DNA of 64,000 bases, taken from NCBI GenBank assembly GCA_019745555.1, contig JAIESX010000002.1:124001-188000 (forward strand). The letters are read 5' to 3'. Numbering within the stretch: position 1 is the first letter of the stretch; the number at the start of each line of letters is the position of its first letter. Positions 43,359 to 53,660 of the stretch are shown here, piece after piece. The position numbers were made by a program, and so were the translations under genes. This DNA is from Burkholderiaceae bacterium (GTDB lineage Bacteria; Pseudomonadota; Gammaproteobacteria; Burkholderiales; Burkholderiaceae_C). Below the pieces are notes generated by a model, which made no database searches, was not told the origin of the DNA, and worked only from the letters and a program-made list of their open reading frames with translations.

Positions 43359-45464
43359 ATGACCAACGCATCAGTGGCCCCCGTGGTGGACAAACCTGCG
43401 GATGAAACGCCGACCGGCCAGTTCGTGACTTTTCCCGGTTCGCCCTTTGAGCTCTACCAGCCCTATCCGCCGGCCGGCGACCAGCCTCTGGCTATCGATC
43501 AGCTGGTGGAGGGGGTGGAAAACGGCGAGGTCTTCCAGACCCTGCTGGGCGTGACGGGCTCGGGCAAGACCTACACCATGGCCAACGTGATCGCCCGGCT
43601 CGGGCGGCCGGCCATCGTCTTCGCGCCCAACAAGACGCTGGCGGCGCAGCTCTACAGCGAGTTCCGCGAGTTCTTCCCGAAGAACGCCGTGGAATACTTC
43701 GTCAGCTATTACGACTACTACCAGCCCGAGGCCTATGTGCCGCAGCGTGACCTCTTCATCGAAAAGGACAGCGCGATCAACGAGCACATCGAGCAGATGC
43801 GCCTGTCGTGCACCAAGAGCTTGCTGGAGCGGCGCGATGTGGTCATCGTGGCCACGGTGTCGGCCATCTACGGTATCGGCAAGCCCGAGGACTACCACCA
43901 GATGATCCTGACGCTGCGCGCCGGTGACAAGCTGGGCCAGCGCGACGTCATCGCCCAGCTGGTGCGCATGCAGTACCAGCGCAACGACATGGAGTTCTCG
44001 CGCGGCACCTTCCGCGTGCGTGGCGACACCATCGACGTCTTCCCGGCCGAGCATTCCGAATTGGCCCTGCGCATTGAGCTCTTCGACGAGGAGATCGAGA
44101 CCCTGCAGCTGTTCGACCCGCTGACCGGCCGCATCAAGCAGAAGATCGCGCGCTTCACGGTCTACCCGAGCAGCCATTACGTGACACCGCGCGAGCAGGT
44201 GCTCAAGGCCGTGGAGACCATCAAGGTCGAGCTGGCCGAACGGCTCAAGGAACTGGTCGCCATGGGCAAGCTGGTGGAAGCCCAGCGCCTGGAGCAGCGC
44301 ACGCGCTTCGACCTGGAGATGCTGTCCGAGGTGGGGCACTGCAAGGGCATCGAGAACTACACCCGTCACCTCAGTGGCGCCGCCCCGGGCGACCCGCCGC
44401 CCACGCTGACCGACTACCTGCCGCGCGATGCGCTGATGTTCCTGGACGAAAGCCATGTGCTGATCGGACAGCTCGGGGGCATGTACAACGGCGACCGCGC
44501 GCGCAAGACCACGCTGGTGGAGTACGGTTTCCGCCTGCCGAGTGCGCTGGACAACCGGCCGCTGAAGTTCGAGGAGTTCGAGACCAAGATGCGCCAGGCG
44601 GTCTTCGTCTCGGCCACGCCGGGCGACTGGGAGAAGGCGCACGCCGGCGCCGTGGTGGAGCAGGTGGTGCGACCGACCGGTCTGGTGGACCCCGAGTTCG
44701 AGGTGCGTCCGGCCACCCACCAGGTGGACGACGTGCTGCAGGAGATCCGCCTGCGCGTGGAGAAGCAGGAGCGCGTGCTGATCACCGTGCTGACCAAGCG
44801 CATGGCCGAGCAGCTGACGGATTACCTGACGGATAACGGCGTCAAGGTGCGCTACCTGCACAGCGACGTGGACACGGTGGAGCGGGTCGAGATCATCCGC
44901 GACCTGCGCCTGGGGGCTTTCGACGTGCTGGTGGGCATCAACCTGCTGCGCGAGGGCCTGGACATTCCCGAGGTCTCCCTGGTGGCCATCCTGGACGCGG
45001 ACAAGGAGGGCTTCCTGCGTTCCGAGCGCTCGCTGATCCAGACCGTGGGCCGGGCCGCGCGGAATCTGAACGGCAAGGCCATCCTGTATGCCGACCGGGT
45101 GACGGACTCCATGGCGCGCGCCATCGGCGAGACCGAGCGTCGCCGCAGCAAGCAGACGGCGCACAACCAGGCCCACGGCATCACGCCGCGCGCCATCGTC
45201 AAGCAGGTGCGCGACCTGATCGATGGCGTCTACAGCGAGAAGGCTGGCCGCGAGGCCGAGCGCCTGGAGCAGGAGGCCATGGCCCGCGCCCAGGTCGAGG
45301 ACATGAGCGAGAAGGACGTGGCACGTGAGATCAAGCGGCTGGAAAAGCAGATGCTGGAACACGCCCGCAACCTGGAATTCGAGCAGGCGGCTCGCATCCG
45401 GGACCAGCTCGGCCTGCTCAAGTCACGCGCCTTCGGTGCCGCCGTGCCCGACCGGGCAGCCTGA
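43359..45464 (+). CDS. uvrB: excinuclease ABC subunit B
   Basis: UvrB is the helicase-like damage verification subunit of nucleotide excision repair. The 701-residue protein has Walker [14 protein letters not shown], the beta-hairpin region [15 protein letters not shown] that probes DNA strands, DESH-type motif LDESHV, helicase motif GRAARN and the C-terminal UVR domain (about residues 660-695: [20 protein letters not shown]) that binds UvrC. The start at 43359 gives an N terminus of normal length; the frame is open upstream without family-like sequence. I see no LexA-like CTGT-N8-ACAG box in the 119-base gap before it. Confidence 0.96.
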   Translation: MTNASVAPVVDKPADETPTGQFVTFPGSPFELYQPYPPAGDQPLAIDQLVEGVENGEVFQTLLGVTGSGKTYTMANVIARLGRPAIVFAPNKTLAAQLYSEFREFFPKNAVEYFVSYYDYYQPEAYVPQRDLFIEKDSAINEHIEQMRLSCTKSLLERRDVVIVATVSAIYGIGKPEDYHQMILTLRAGDKLGQRDVIAQLVRMQYQRNDMEFSRGTFRVRGDTIDVFPAEHSELALRIELFDEEIETLQLFDPLTGRIKQKIARFTVYPSSHYVTPREQVLKAVETIKVELAERLKELVAMGKLVEAQRLEQRTRFDLEMLSEVGHCKGIENYTRHLSGAAPGDPPPTLTDYLPRDALMFLDESHVLIGQLGGMYNGDRARKTTLVEYGFRLPSALDNRPLKFEEFETKMRQAVFVSATPGDWEKAHAGAVVEQVVRPTGLVDPEFEVRPATHQVDDVLQEIRLRVEKQERVLITVLTKRMAEQLTDYLTDNGVKVRYLHSDVDTVERVEIIRDLRLGAFDVLVGINLLREGLDIPEVSLVAILDADKEGFLRSERSLIQTVGRAARNLNGKAILYADRVTDSMARAIGETERRRSKQTAHNQAHGITPRAIVKQVRDLIDGVYSEKAGREAERLEQEAMARAQVEDMSEKDVAREIKRLEKQMLEHARNLEFEQAARIRDQLGLLKSRAFGAAVPDRAA

Positions 45465-45532
45465 AAATCCTTTGCTGACAAGGACTTGCATGAATTCCCG
45501 GTGATCCCGAGCGAGCCGCTGGGTTTTTTGGT

Positions 45533-45557
45533 AAACTTGAGTCCGTTACTCGGAAAA
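45533..45557 (+). promoter_or_regulatory. candidate IscR type 1 operator before iscR
   Basis: The segment ACTTGAGTCCGTTACTCGG within this range resembles type 1 IscR sites, which have a TTGACT-like left part and an ACTCGG-like right part. It ends 10 bases before the iscR ATG, overlapping the expected promoter, and would let [2Fe-2S]-IscR repress its own operon. The assignment rests on similarity to remembered consensus elements and gene context. Confidence 0.5.
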
Positions 45558-45567
45558 GGAGCTTGCC

Positions 45568-46104
45568 ATGCGCCTCACGACCAAAGGCCGCTTTGCGGTC
45601 ACCGCCATGATCGATCTGGCCCTGCGCCAGAACAATGGTCCTGTGACCCTGGCCGCCATCAGCCAGCGGCAGCAGATTTCCCTGTCCTATCTGGAGCAGC
45701 TTTTCGGCAAGCTGCGCCGCCATGAGCTCGTCGAATCCACCCGCGGACCGGGTGGCGGCTATACCCTGGCGCGCAAGGCGGCCGACATCACGGTGGCCGA
45801 CATCATCCTGTCGGTGGATGAGCCCATCGATGCCACCCAGTGCGGTGGCAAGGAAAACTGCCTGGGCGAGGGCGGCCGCTGCATGACGCACGAGCTCTGG
45901 GCTACCCTGAACACCCGCATGGTCGAGTTCCTGGACTCGGTCACGCTGCAGAAGCTGGTCGACGACCAGCTGGCCAAGGGCATCACCATCGAGGACAAGC
46001 CGGCCGTCAAGCGCGCCATCTCGGCGGCGCCCGTGGTCAAGCCGGTGCGCGTGAATGCGCCCAACTCGGTGTTCGCCCTGGGCAACGCCTTTTCCAAGTC
46101 CTGA
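45568..46104 (+). CDS. iscR: Fe-S cluster assembly regulator IscR
   Basis: IscR is an Rrf2-family regulator that senses Fe-S cluster status by binding a [2Fe-2S] cluster. The 178-residue protein has the winged helix ([50 protein letters not shown]) and the three cluster cysteines in [14 protein letters not shown] (about residues 92-105). It leads the isc operon. The start is preceded by AAAAGGAG. The C-terminal tail (about 140-178) is longer and more Ala/Val/Pro-rich than in E. coli. Confidence 0.96.
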   Translation: MRLTTKGRFAVTAMIDLALRQNNGPVTLAAISQRQQISLSYLEQLFGKLRRHELVESTRGPGGGYTLARKAADITVADIILSVDEPIDATQCGGKENCLGEGGRCMTHELWATLNTRMVEFLDSVTLQKLVDDQLAKGITIEDKPAVKRAISAAPVVKPVRVNAPNSVFALGNAFSKS

Positions 46105-46132
46105 TTCTTTCGACGTTTCTCTGTTTTTTCCC

Positions 46133-47353
46133 ATGGACATGACGCCCCACTTCCCGATCTATATGGACTACGGCGCCACCACGCCTTGCGACCCGCGCGT
46201 GGTGGACGCCATGATCCCCTGGTTGCGCGAGCACTTCGGCAACCCGGCTTCACGCAGCCACGCCTGGGGCTGGGAGGCCGAGGAGGCCGTGGAGACCGCG
46301 CGTGGTCACGTGGCAGCCCTGATCGGTGCCGACCCGCGTGAGATCGTCTGGACCTCCGGCGCCACCGAATCCAACAACCTCGCGCTCAAGGGCGCGGCCC
46401 ACTTCTACAAGGGCAAGGGCAAGCACCTGATCACGGTGAAGACCGAGCACAAGGCCGTGCTCGACACCATGCGCGAGCTCGAGCGTCAGGGCTTCGAGGT
46501 GAGCTATCTGGATGTGCAGGAAGACGGCCTGCTGGATTTCGAGGCGCTCAAGGCCGCGATCCGCCCCGACACCATCCTGATCAGCGTGATGTACGTCAAC
46601 AACGAGATCGGCGTGATCCAGGACATCCCGGCCATTGGCAAGCTTTGCCGCGAGAAGGGGATCATCTTCCACGTGGACGCGGCCCAGGCCACGGGCAAGG
46701 TCGAGATCGACCTCAACACCCTGCCGGTCGACCTGATGAGCCTGGCGTCCCACAAGACCTACGGGCCCAAGGGCATCGGTGCGCTCTATGTACGCCGCAA
46801 GCCGCGCGTGCGCCTGGAGGCACAGATGCACGGCGGCGGCCACGAGCGCGGCATGCGCTCGGGCACGCTGCCCACCCACCAGTGCGTGGGCATGGGCGAG
46901 GCCTTCCGCATCGCCAAAGTGGAGATGGCACAGGATCTGGCCAAGGCCCGCAAGCTGCAGCAGCGCCTGCTCGACGGCCTCAAGGATGTGGAACAGGTCT
47001 ACGTGAACGGCCACCTGGAAAAGCGCGTGCCGCACAACCTCAACATGAGCTTCAACTTTGTCGAGGGTGAGTCGCTGATCATGGGCATCAAGGGCCTGGC
47101 GGTGTCGTCCGGCTCGGCCTGCACCTCGGCCAGCCTGGAGCCCAGCTATGTGCTGCGCGCCCTGGGCCGCAGCGACGAGCTGGCCCACAGCAGCCTGCGC
47201 ATGACCATCGGCCGTTTCACGACCGAGGAAGAGATCGACTACGCGATCACCACCATCAAGCACAACGTAGCCAAGCTGCGTGAGCTCAGCCCGCTCTGGG
47301 AAATGTTCCAGGACGGTGTGGACCTCAGCACGATTCAATGGGCGGCTCACTGA
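46133..47353 (+). CDS. iscS: cysteine desulfurase IscS
   Basis: IscS is the PLP enzyme that takes sulfur from cysteine for Fe-S cluster building on IscU and for tRNA thiolation. The 406-residue protein has [33 protein letters not shown], the PLP Lys in [11 protein letters not shown] and the mobile-loop catalytic Cys in [10 protein letters not shown]. Two starts are possible (46133 or 46139). No Shine-Dalgarno sequence is present; the 28 bases between iscR and iscS are pyrimidine-rich (TTTCTCTGTTTTTTCCC), unlike the other operon members. Confidence 0.95.
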   Translation: MDMTPHFPIYMDYGATTPCDPRVVDAMIPWLREHFGNPASRSHAWGWEAEEAVETARGHVAALIGADPREIVWTSGATESNNLALKGAAHFYKGKGKHLITVKTEHKAVLDTMRELERQGFEVSYLDVQEDGLLDFEALKAAIRPDTILISVMYVNNEIGVIQDIPAIGKLCREKGIIFHVDAAQATGKVEIDLNTLPVDLMSLASHKTYGPKGIGALYVRRKPRVRLEAQMHGGGHERGMRSGTLPTHQCVGMGEAFRIAKVEMAQDLAKARKLQQRLLDGLKDVEQVYVNGHLEKRVPHNLNMSFNFVEGESLIMGIKGLAVSSGSACTSASLEPSYVLRALGRSDELAHSSLRMTIGRFTTEEEIDYAITTIKHNVAKLRELSPLWEMFQDGVDLSTIQWAAH

Positions 47354-47371
47354 GCCCGAAGGAGAAAAATC

Positions 47372-47758
47372 ATGGCATACAGCGAAAAAGTCATCGACCA
47401 CTACGAAAACCCGCGCAACGTCGGCTCCTTTGACAAGGGCGACGACACGGTCGGCACCGGCATGGTGGGCGCGCCCGCCTGCGGCGACGTGATGAAGCTG
47501 CAGATCAAGGTGAACCCGGCCACCGGCGTCATCGAGGACGCGCGCTTCAAGACCTATGGCTGCGGTTCGGCCATCGCCTCGAGTTCGCTCGTGACCGAAT
47601 GGGTCAAGGGCAAGACCCTGGACGAGGCCGCCGCATTGAAGAACAGCCAGATCGCCGAAGAGCTGGCCCTGCCGCCGGTCAAGATCCACTGCTCCATCCT
47701 GGCCGAAGACGCCATCAAGGCCGCCGTGGACGACTACCGCAAGAAGCACCTGAACTGA
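47372..47758 (+). CDS. iscU: Fe-S cluster scaffold IscU
   Basis: IscU is the scaffold on which [2Fe-2S] clusters are built. The 128-residue protein has the three ligand cysteines in [20 protein letters not shown] and KIHCSILAE, the conserved Asp in the first motif, and LPPVK, the sequence recognised by HscA. Length is normal. AAGGAG precedes the ATG at 47372. It lies between iscS and iscA as expected. Confidence 0.97.
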   Translation: MAYSEKVIDHYENPRNVGSFDKGDDTVGTGMVGAPACGDVMKLQIKVNPATGVIEDARFKTYGCGSAIASSSLVTEWVKGKTLDEAAALKNSQIAEELALPPVKIHCSILAEDAIKAAVDDYRKKHLN

Positions 47759-47759
47759 G

Positions 47760-48083
47760 ATGGCCGTTTCCCTGACTGAAGCCGCCGCCCGGCATGTGAC
47801 CCGCTACCTCGCCAAGCGCGGCAAGGGCGTGGGGGTGCGTCTGGGGGTGAAGACCACCGGCTGCTCGGGCCTGGCCTACAAGCTGGAGTACGTGGACGAA
47901 ATCGCTCCTGAGGACATCGTCTTCGAGGGGCACGGCGTCAAGGTGCTGGTCGACCCCAAGAGCCTGTCCTACATCGACGGGACCGAGCTGGATTTCGTGC
48001 GCGAAGGTCTGAACGAGGGCTTCAAGTTCAACAACCCGAACGAGCGCGATCGTTGCGGGTGTGGTGAATCGTTCCGCGTGTGA
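47760..48083 (+). CDS. iscA: Fe-S cluster carrier IscA
   Basis: The 107-residue protein is an A-type carrier that receives Fe-S clusters and passes them to target proteins. It has the three conserved cysteines: one in [15 protein letters not shown] and two in DRCGCGESF near the C terminus. The ATG overlaps the end of iscU by none and begins one base after its stop codon. Its end overlaps the GTG start of hscB by four bases. Confidence 0.96.
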   Translation: MAVSLTEAAARHVTRYLAKRGKGVGVRLGVKTTGCSGLAYKLEYVDEIAPEDIVFEGHGVKVLVDPKSLSYIDGTELDFVREGLNEGFKFNNPNERDRCGCGESFRV

Positions 48084-48607
48084 ACCTGCAGTCCGACGAT
48101 TTCGAGCTGTTCGGCCTGCCGCGGCGGTACGCGCAGGACCGTGCCGCCATCGATGCGCGCTGGAAGGACCTGCAGCGTGAGGCCCATCCGGACAAGTTCG
48201 CCGCCCAGGGCGCAGCGGCCCAGCGTGTGGCCATGCAGTGGTCGGTGCGCATCAACGAGGCCTACCAGCGCCTCAAGGATCCGCTGCGACGCGCGGCCTA
48301 TCTTTGTGAGCTGCACGGTGTACCGGTGAACGCGGAGAACAACACGGCCATGCCGGCTGAGTTCCTGATGCAGCAGATGGAATGGCGCGAGGCGCTCGAA
48401 GAGGCGCAGGATGTCGAAGCCCTCGATGCCCTGGGTGCCGAAGTCGGCCGCAGTCGCCAGGCCTTGCTCCAGCGCTGCGAGCAGCTGATCGACGGGGCGC
48501 GGGACTACGCTGCTGCCGTGGCCCAGGTACGGGCCCTGATGTTCATCGAGCGTTTTGCGCAGGACATCGACAAGCACTACGAGAAGATGGAGAGCCGGGC
48601 CGGGTGA
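48080..48607 (+). CDS. hscB: Fe-S co-chaperone HscB (J-domain)
   Basis: HscB brings IscU to HscA and stimulates its ATPase. The 175-residue protein has an N-terminal J-domain (about residues 5-75) with the HPD motif in REAHPDKF, and a C-terminal three-helix IscU-binding domain (about 90-170). The start is GTG at 48080, overlapping the iscA stop as GTGA; no ATG is found near the family N terminus. Length is normal. Confidence 0.94.
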   Translation: MNLQSDDFELFGLPRRYAQDRAAIDARWKDLQREAHPDKFAAQGAAAQRVAMQWSVRINEAYQRLKDPLRRAAYLCELHGVPVNAENNTAMPAEFLMQQMEWREALEEAQDVEALDALGAEVGRSRQALLQRCEQLIDGARDYAAAVAQVRALMFIERFAQDIDKHYEKMESRAG

Positions 48608-48645
48608 CAATAACGGCCTCCCTCCCGGTACAGAACAGAACAACG

Positions 48646-50502
48646 ATGGCATTGCTGCAGATTTCCGAACCCGGCCAGGCCCCCGATCCGCACCAGCGGC
48701 GCATCGCGGTGGGCATCGACCTGGGCACCACGCATTCGCTGGTGGCCGCCGTGCGCCACGGTGTGGCCGAATGCCTGCCCGATGCACAGGGCCACGTCTT
48801 GCTGCCGTCTGTGGTGCGCTATCTGCAGGGCAACGGCCGCCAGATCGGCGCCGAGGCGCTGGCGCAGCAGATCCACGATCCGGGCAACACCATCGTCTCG
48901 GTCAAACGCCTCATGGGCCGTGGCCTGTCCGATATTGCCGATGCGGGCAAGCTGCCTTACGCGCTGGTCGACGGTCCGGGCATGGTGCGCGTGCGGACCA
49001 TTGCAGGCGAGAAGACGCCGGTGGAAGTCAGTGCCGAGATCCTGGCGACGCTGCGCTACCGCGCCGAGGACAGTTTCAACGCCGACCTCTATGGTGCCGT
49101 GATCACGGTGCCGGCCTATTTCGACGATGCTCAGCGCCAGGCCACCAAGGACGCGGCCCAGCTTGCCGGTCTCAACGTGCTGCGCCTGATCAACGAGCCC
49201 ACGGCCGCAGCCATCGCCTACGGCCTGGACAACGCCAGCGAAGGTGTCTACGCGGTCTATGACCTGGGCGGCGGCACTTTCGACATCTCCGTCCTGCGCC
49301 TTTCGCGGGGTGTGTTCGAGGTCATCGCCACCGGTGGCGACTCGGCTCTGGGGGGCGATGACTACGACCGTGCCCTGGCCGAGTGGATGCTGGCCGAGAC
49401 CGGCCTCACAGCGGACACGCCCGAGGACCAGGCCCGCATTCTGGCCGAGGCACGCACGGCCAAGGAGGCCCTGTCGGACGAGGAGATCGTCACGGCCGAG
49501 ATCGAGCTTTCCAGCGGCGCTGCAGACCTGTCGCTCAACCGCGACCAGTTCGAGGCCTGCACGGCTGCGCTGACGGCGCGCACCATGACCGCCGTGCGCA
49601 AGGTCTTGCGTGACGCGCGACTGGGGGCAGACGAGGTGCAGGGCGTGGTCATGGTCGGGGGCTCCACCCGCATGCCCGTGGTCCGGCGTGCGGCTGGCGA
49701 GTTCTTCGGCCGCGAGCCGCTGACGAATCTGAACCCGGACGAGGTTGTGGCGCTCGGCGCTGCCATCCAGGCCAACCAGCTCGCAGGCAACAACCCGGCC
49801 GGCGATCTGCTGCTGCTGGACGTGATCCCGCTCTCGCTGGGCATCGAGACCATGGGTGGCCTGGTGGAGCGCATCGTGCCGCGCAACCAGACCATCCCGA
49901 CCGCGATGGCGCAGGACTTCACCACCTACAAGGACGGTCAGACCGCCCTGGCCCTGCATGTGGTGCAAGGCGAGCGGGACCTGGTGGCGGATTGCCGCAG
50001 CCTCGCGAGATTTGAATTGCGCGGCATCCCGCCGATGGCGGCCGGTGCCGCCCGCATCCGCGTGACCTTCACCATCGATGCCGACGGCCTGCTCCAAGTC
50101 TCCGCTCGCGAGCAGACCAGCGGTGTCGAGGCCAGCATTGCCGTCAAGCCCTCCTATGGCCTGGGAGACGACCAGATCGCCCGGATGCTGCAGGAAAGCT
50201 TCTCGACCGCGCAGGCCGACATGAAGGCGAGGGCGCTCGTCGAGGCCCGCGTCGAGGCCGAGCGCATGCTCATGGCCACGCGCACCGCCTTGGCCGCCGA
50301 TGGTGACCTGCTCTCGGCCGCTGAGCGCACCGCCATTGATGCGCTGATGGCCGCGCTCGACAGCATCCGCACCCAGGAGGACGCGGCGGCGATCGACGCC
50401 GCCACCGAGGCCCTGGCCAGGGGGACCGAGGCCTTCGCCGCCTTGCGCATGAACCGCGGTATCCGCCAGGCCCTGGCCGGCAAGAACATCGAGGCCGTCT
50501 GA
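48646..50502 (+). CDS. hscA: Fe-S chaperone HscA (Hsp70 family)
   Basis: HscA is the specialised Hsp70 that remodels IscU for cluster release. The 618-residue protein has the actin-like ATPase domain ([36 protein letters not shown]) and the substrate-binding domain (about residues 390-618) that recognises the LPPVK motif. It is shorter than DnaK and lacks the DnaK C-terminal tail, as expected. It follows hscB by 38 bases. Confidence 0.95.
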   Translation: MALLQISEPGQAPDPHQRRIAVGIDLGTTHSLVAAVRHGVAECLPDAQGHVLLPSVVRYLQGNGRQIGAEALAQQIHDPGNTIVSVKRLMGRGLSDIADAGKLPYALVDGPGMVRVRTIAGEKTPVEVSAEILATLRYRAEDSFNADLYGAVITVPAYFDDAQRQATKDAAQLAGLNVLRLINEPTAAAIAYGLDNASEGVYAVYDLGGGTFDISVLRLSRGVFEVIATGGDSALGGDDYDRALAEWMLAETGLTADTPEDQARILAEARTAKEALSDEEIVTAEIELSSGAADLSLNRDQFEACTAALTARTMTAVRKVLRDARLGADEVQGVVMVGGSTRMPVVRRAAGEFFGREPLTNLNPDEVVALGAAIQANQLAGNNPAGDLLLLDVIPLSLGIETMGGLVERIVPRNQTIPTAMAQDFTTYKDGQTALALHVVQGERDLVADCRSLARFELRGIPPMAAGAARIRVTFTIDADGLLQVSAREQTSGVEASIAVKPSYGLGDDQIARMLQESFSTAQADMKARALVEARVEAERMLMATRTALAADGDLLSAAERTAIDALMAALDSIRTQEDAAAIDAATEALARGTEAFAALRMNRGIRQALAGKNIEAV

Positions 50503-50523
50503 GCCCGTACGGAAAGAAGCAGC

Positions 50524-50862
50524 ATGCCCGTCATCAAGATCCTGCCCCATCCCGAATACTGCCCGCAAGGCGCCCAGATCAGTGCGCCCGCCGGCACCTC
50601 GATCTGTGAGGCCCTGCTCGATAACCACATCAACATCGAACACGCCTGCGACATGAGTTGCGCCTGCACGACCTGCCACGTCATCGTGCGCCAGGGCTAT
50701 GACTCGCTCAACGAAGCGGACGAGAACGAGGAAGACCTGCTGGACCGCGCCTGGGGCCTGGAGCCGCAGTCGCGCCTGAGCTGCCAGGCCATCCTGGCGC
50801 AGCAGGATCTGGTGGTGGAGATTCCCAAGTACTCCATCAACCACGCCAAGGAAAACCACTGA
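50524..50862 (+). CDS. fdx: isc-type [2Fe-2S] ferredoxin
   Basis: The 112-residue adrenodoxin-like ferredoxin supplies electrons to cluster assembly. It has the ligand set CDMSCACTTCHV (three Cys) and the distant Cys in RLSCQAIL. Length and position after hscA are normal. It is the last visible gene of the isc operon; the small gene iscX, which often follows it, is absent. The next 131 bases to dnaQ are GC-rich and hold no open frame I can support. Confidence 0.95.
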   Translation: MPVIKILPHPEYCPQGAQISAPAGTSICEALLDNHINIEHACDMSCACTTCHVIVRQGYDSLNEADENEEDLLDRAWGLEPQSRLSCQAILAQQDLVVEIPKYSINHAKENH

Positions 50863-50993
50863 CTCCGCGAGAGCCGCGCTAGGCGGTCTTGCCGTGCTTA
50901 CCGGGTGTTCAACCGGTTGCGCGCGGCGCCTGGCCCCGAGAGGGGGCGCGGAGGGCTGCTTCTTTGTTGGTTTGTGGCGGCTATGATTGACGT

Positions 50994-51695
50994 ATGCGTC
51001 AGATCGTCCTCGATACCGAAACCACAGGCCTGTCCGCCGAGAACGGCGACCGCATCATCGAACTGGGTTGCGTGGAGCTGCTCAACCGCAAGCTGACCGG
51101 CAATAACCTGCATTTCTATTTCAACCCCGGGCGCGACAGCCACGAGGACGCGCTGCGCGTGCACGGCATCAGCAACGAGTTCCTGCGCGACAAGCCCAGG
51201 TTCGCGGAGTTGGCCGAAGAGATCCTGGCCTACCTGCAGGGCGCCGAGATCATCATCCACAACGCGGCCTTCGATGTCGGTTTTCTCAACAAGGAGCTCG
51301 AGCTGATCGGCAAGCCGCGCTTCGCCGACTTCGTCGCAGGCATCACGGACACCCTGGCCATGGCCAAGGAGATGTACCCGGGTAAGCGCAACTCCCTCGA
51401 TGCCTTGTGCGACCGCCTGGGCGTGGACAACTCGGGCCGCACGCTGCACGGTGCGCTGCTCGACGCCGAACTGCTGGCCGACGTCTACATCAACCTCACG
51501 CGCGGACAGGACGCGCTGCTGATCGACGCGGTGGAGACCAGCGCGGCCGGCGGCAGCTTCGAGCGGGTCGACCTCAGCGCTTTCGTGCTGCCCGTGATCA
51601 CGGCGTCGGAGCAGGAACTGGCCGCGCACGAGGACCTGCTGAGCCAGCTCGACAAGGCCAGTGGCGGCAAGACCGTCTGGCGCGCGGCAGCCTGA
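50994..51695 (+). CDS. dnaQ: DNA polymerase III epsilon subunit (proofreading exonuclease)
   Basis: The 233-residue protein is a DEDDh 3'-5' exonuclease: ExoI VLDTETTGL (Asp, Glu), ExoII HNAAFDVGF (Asp) and ExoIII HGALLDAELLA (His, Asp). The C-terminal part after residue 180 would link to the polymerase alpha subunit, with EQELAAHEDLL near the end. The start lacks a Shine-Dalgarno sequence; TATGAT at 50982-50987 ends six bases before the ATG, so the message could be leaderless. It is separated from fdx by 131 bases. Confidence 0.94.
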   Translation: MRQIVLDTETTGLSAENGDRIIELGCVELLNRKLTGNNLHFYFNPGRDSHEDALRVHGISNEFLRDKPRFAELAEEILAYLQGAEIIIHNAAFDVGFLNKELELIGKPRFADFVAGITDTLAMAKEMYPGKRNSLDALCDRLGVDNSGRTLHGALLDAELLADVYINLTRGQDALLIDAVETSAAGGSFERVDLSAFVLPVITASEQELAAHEDLLSQLDKASGGKTVWRAAA

Positions 51696-51715
51696 GGCCC
51701 GCCCGAGACTTGTGG

Positions 51716-51721
51716 CATAAT
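51716..51721 (+). promoter_or_regulatory. possible -10 element of tRNA-Val
   Basis: CATAAT in the context TTGTGGCATAATTC lies about 42 bases before the tRNA 5' end, right for a -10 element with a short 5' leader. The leader contains a six-pair hairpin (AAGACG, CAAA loop, CGTCTT). No good -35 hexamer is seen. Confidence 0.35.
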
Positions 51722-51763
51722 TCTGGTTTTCCTGAAGACGCAAACGTCTTGCGCACGGATTCA

Positions 51764-51838
51764 GGGCGATTAGCTCAGCGGTAGAGCACTGCATTCACAC
51801 TGCAGGGGTCACATGTTCGATCCATGTATCGCCCACCA
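51764..51838 (+). tRNA. tRNA-Val (anticodon CAC)
   Basis: The sequence folds as a tRNA: 7-bp acceptor stem GGGCGAT/ATCGCCC, D arm with AGCTCAGCGGTAGAGC, anticodon stem CTGCA/TGCAG with loop TTCACAC giving anticodon CAC at 51796-51798, and T arm with GTTCGATCC. The CCA end is encoded (51836-51838). It decodes the valine codon GTG, which is very common in GC-rich genomes. Length is 75 bases. Confidence 0.97.
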
Positions 51839-51843
51839 ACAAG

Positions 51844-51874
51844 AAAGCCCGCAGTCCAACGACTGCGGGCTTTT
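51844..51874 (+). terminator. intrinsic terminator after tRNA-Val
   Basis: AAAGCCCGCAGTC pairs with GACTGCGGGCTTT (13 bp, four-base loop CAAC), followed by TTTTGCTTT on the plus strand, six bases after the tRNA CCA end. It is a clear rho-independent terminator for the tRNA and also faces the end of the convergent YdjM-like gene. Confidence 0.9.
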
Positions 51875-51887
51875 GCTTTGCTGGTCT

Positions 51888-52901
51888 TCAGCGCGGCGGT
51901 GGCAGCGGTTCGCCGCGCAGGCGGGCCCAGAGCCAGGGCAGCGCGCGCGCCAGCTCGGGCCGCCGCCCGCGTGCCTGGGCGGGCTCCGGAGCGGCCGCGG
52001 GGCCGGCCGCCGGACCGATGTCGAAGGTGAAGGAGTAGGTCGGCGTCTGTCCCATGCGCAGGTCGCTGAGGTGGGCGCGGCCGTCCACGGCCTGCAGGGC
52101 GACCAGGCCCTTGGCGAAGCGGTTCAGTCGTTCGTAGCCCGGATGACCGGCGTAGGCCTGTATGAGTTCGGCGCCGCGCGCGTGGGTCTCCCAGAGCGGC
52201 TCGGCTTGCGCGTCCAGCAGCGAATAGAAGCCCTCGTGGTAGTGCGTCGGTGTGGTGGCCACCACGCGCCAGAGCACGCTGTTGAAGGCGGTGGGCGTGA
52301 CCAGCAGGGCATCGGCGCGCAGGCCCTGGCGGTCCAGCGAGGCCTGGGCAATGCCGCGTACATGCTGCTGCACGGCCATGCCCCAGAGCAGATAGACCGT
52401 GCTCAGCGCCAGACCCGCAGTATTGGCCCGCAACGCGAAGCCAGGGCGCTGCCGGCAGGCCAGAGCAAGCAGCAGGCCCAGCAGCAGAGGCAGGGTGTAC
52501 AGCGGGTCGATGACGAAGACGCTGCCCAGGCCATAGGGATGGTTGCTGAAGGGCAGGGCCAGCTGGGTGCCGTAGATGGTCAGCGTGTCCAGCAGCGTGT
52601 GGGTGATCAGGATCAACCAGGCGGCCAGCCACCAGCGGCGCCACAGCGGCCATTCGCCATGCAGACGTGCAATGCCGGCGGCGAACAGCGGCGCGCACAG
52701 CGTGAGCCAGAAGAGGGCATGGCTCTCGGCCCGGTGCCGGACCATGTTGAGCATGGGGTCGCCATGGTCGATGAAGACATCGAGGTCGGGCAGGGTGCCC
52801 AGAACGGCGCCCCAGCCGGCGGCCTTGGCGACGGAGGTGCGCCGGCCCATGACGGCCACGCCCACGGCGGCGCCCAGCGCCAGTTGAGAGACGGAATCCA
52901 T
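51888..52901 (-). CDS. YdjM-like membrane protein (metal-dependent hydrolase family)
   Basis: The protein (337 residues from this start) has an N-terminal membrane part with about four to five helices and the conserved segments LGTLPDLDVFIDHGDPM, HRAESHALFWL and THTLLDTLTIYGTQL, which carry the His and Asp residues of the YdjM (DUF457) family; these are annotated as membrane-bound metal-dependent hydrolases, though a substrate is not known. The C-terminal 130 residues are extracytoplasmic or cytoplasmic and end in an Ala/Pro/Arg-rich tail. I chose the ATG at 52901, which gives the family N terminus; CATGAT on the minus strand lies seven bases before it. An ATG at 52913 is the alternative. Confidence 0.75.
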   Translation of the reverse strand: MDSVSQLALGAAVGVAVMGRRTSVAKAAGWGAVLGTLPDLDVFIDHGDPMLNMVRHRAESHALFWLTLCAPLFAAGIARLHGEWPLWRRWWLAAWLILITHTLLDTLTIYGTQLALPFSNHPYGLGSVFVIDPLYTLPLLLGLLLALACRQRPGFALRANTAGLALSTVYLLWGMAVQQHVRGIAQASLDRQGLRADALLVTPTAFNSVLWRVVATTPTHYHEGFYSLLDAQAEPLWETHARGAELIQAYAGHPGYERLNRFAKGLVALQAVDGRAHLSDLRMGQTPTYSFTFDIGPAAGPAAAPEPAQARGRRPELARALPWLWARLRGEPLPPPR

Positions 52902-52945
52902 GCGCCCGATCATGTCAGATCGGGTGTGGCGCCGTGCTCGCAGGG

Positions 52946-53587
52946 CTATGAGAGCGCGAGCACGATGGGGAAGCGTGCCTGCAGCCCCTGGGCGCCGGAC
53001 AGGAAGGGCACGGTCAGGGCTGCGCGGTCGGCGTCGGAGCGGAGCTGGCGCCAGAGAAAGTCCCGGGCATTGCCCGGATCGCCGGCCACATAGAGCTGGG
53101 TGGTCAGCAGTTCGCGCGTGCCGAGACTGACCTTGACATGGATATGGGGTGTGCGGCCGCTGTAGGGGGCGGGGCGCAGCGTGCGGAAGCGGTAGCGCCC
53201 CTCGCTGTCCACGAGGACGCGACCATAGCCCTGGAAGGCGGGGTCGGCCCGGCCGCCATCACCCGGGTGGTGGTAATGCCCCTGGTGGTCACATTGCCAG
53301 ATCTCGATCTGGGCGCCGCGCACCGGGGTGCCGGCCGTGTCGGTGATGACGCCGTCGAGCCAGGCCGGGGTGCCATGGCGGTAGTCGACGGTTCCGTTGC
53401 GCAGCAGATCACCGTCCTGGTCCTGGGGGCGCTGGACCGGATAGAAGGGGCCCTCGCTCTGGGCAGGCGTCGGGTGCAGGGCGCGCGCGGGCCGGGACCG
53501 GGCCGGTGTGAGCCAGACCGGCCCGGCCACGGCCGAGGCCAGGCCCAGTCGCAGCAGGCGCCGGCGGTCGGGACGAGGAAAGTTCAT
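52946..53587 (-). CDS. secreted intradiol ring-cleavage dioxygenase
   Basis: The 213-residue protein is an intradiol dioxygenase of the protocatechuate 3,4-dioxygenase/catechol 1,2-dioxygenase fold, with the four non-heme Fe(III) ligands visible: Tyr105 in HQGHYHHPGD, Tyr132 in GRYRFRTLRP, and His148 and His150 in TPHIHVKV. The N terminus has RPDRRRLLRLGLASAVAG, a twin-arginine-like signal, so the enzyme is probably exported in folded form. The ATG at 53587 is chosen because AAGGAG lies six bases before it; an adjacent upstream ATG (53590) is possible. It is divergent from the TetR-RND operon. Confidence 0.87.
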   Translation of the reverse strand: MNFPRPDRRRLLRLGLASAVAGPVWLTPARSRPARALHPTPAQSEGPFYPVQRPQDQDGDLLRNGTVDYRHGTPAWLDGVITDTAGTPVRGAQIEIWQCDHQGHYHHPGDGGRADPAFQGYGRVLVDSEGRYRFRTLRPAPYSGRTPHIHVKVSLGTRELLTTQLYVAGDPGNARDFLWRQLRSDADRAALTVPFLSGAQGLQARFPIVLALS

Positions 53588-53660
53588 CATGTACTCCTTG
53601 GTCATGCGCGGCCCGGGGCGTCCGGCCGCCGTTTGCGCAACTTGACGGTTCCTGTCATGC

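Noticed and set aside
50894-50965. GC-rich stretch after fdx as a terminator or extragenic repeat
   Set aside because: CCCC/GGGG can pair around GAGA, but the stem breaks after four pairs and there is no T-run next to it; no second copy was seen in the window.
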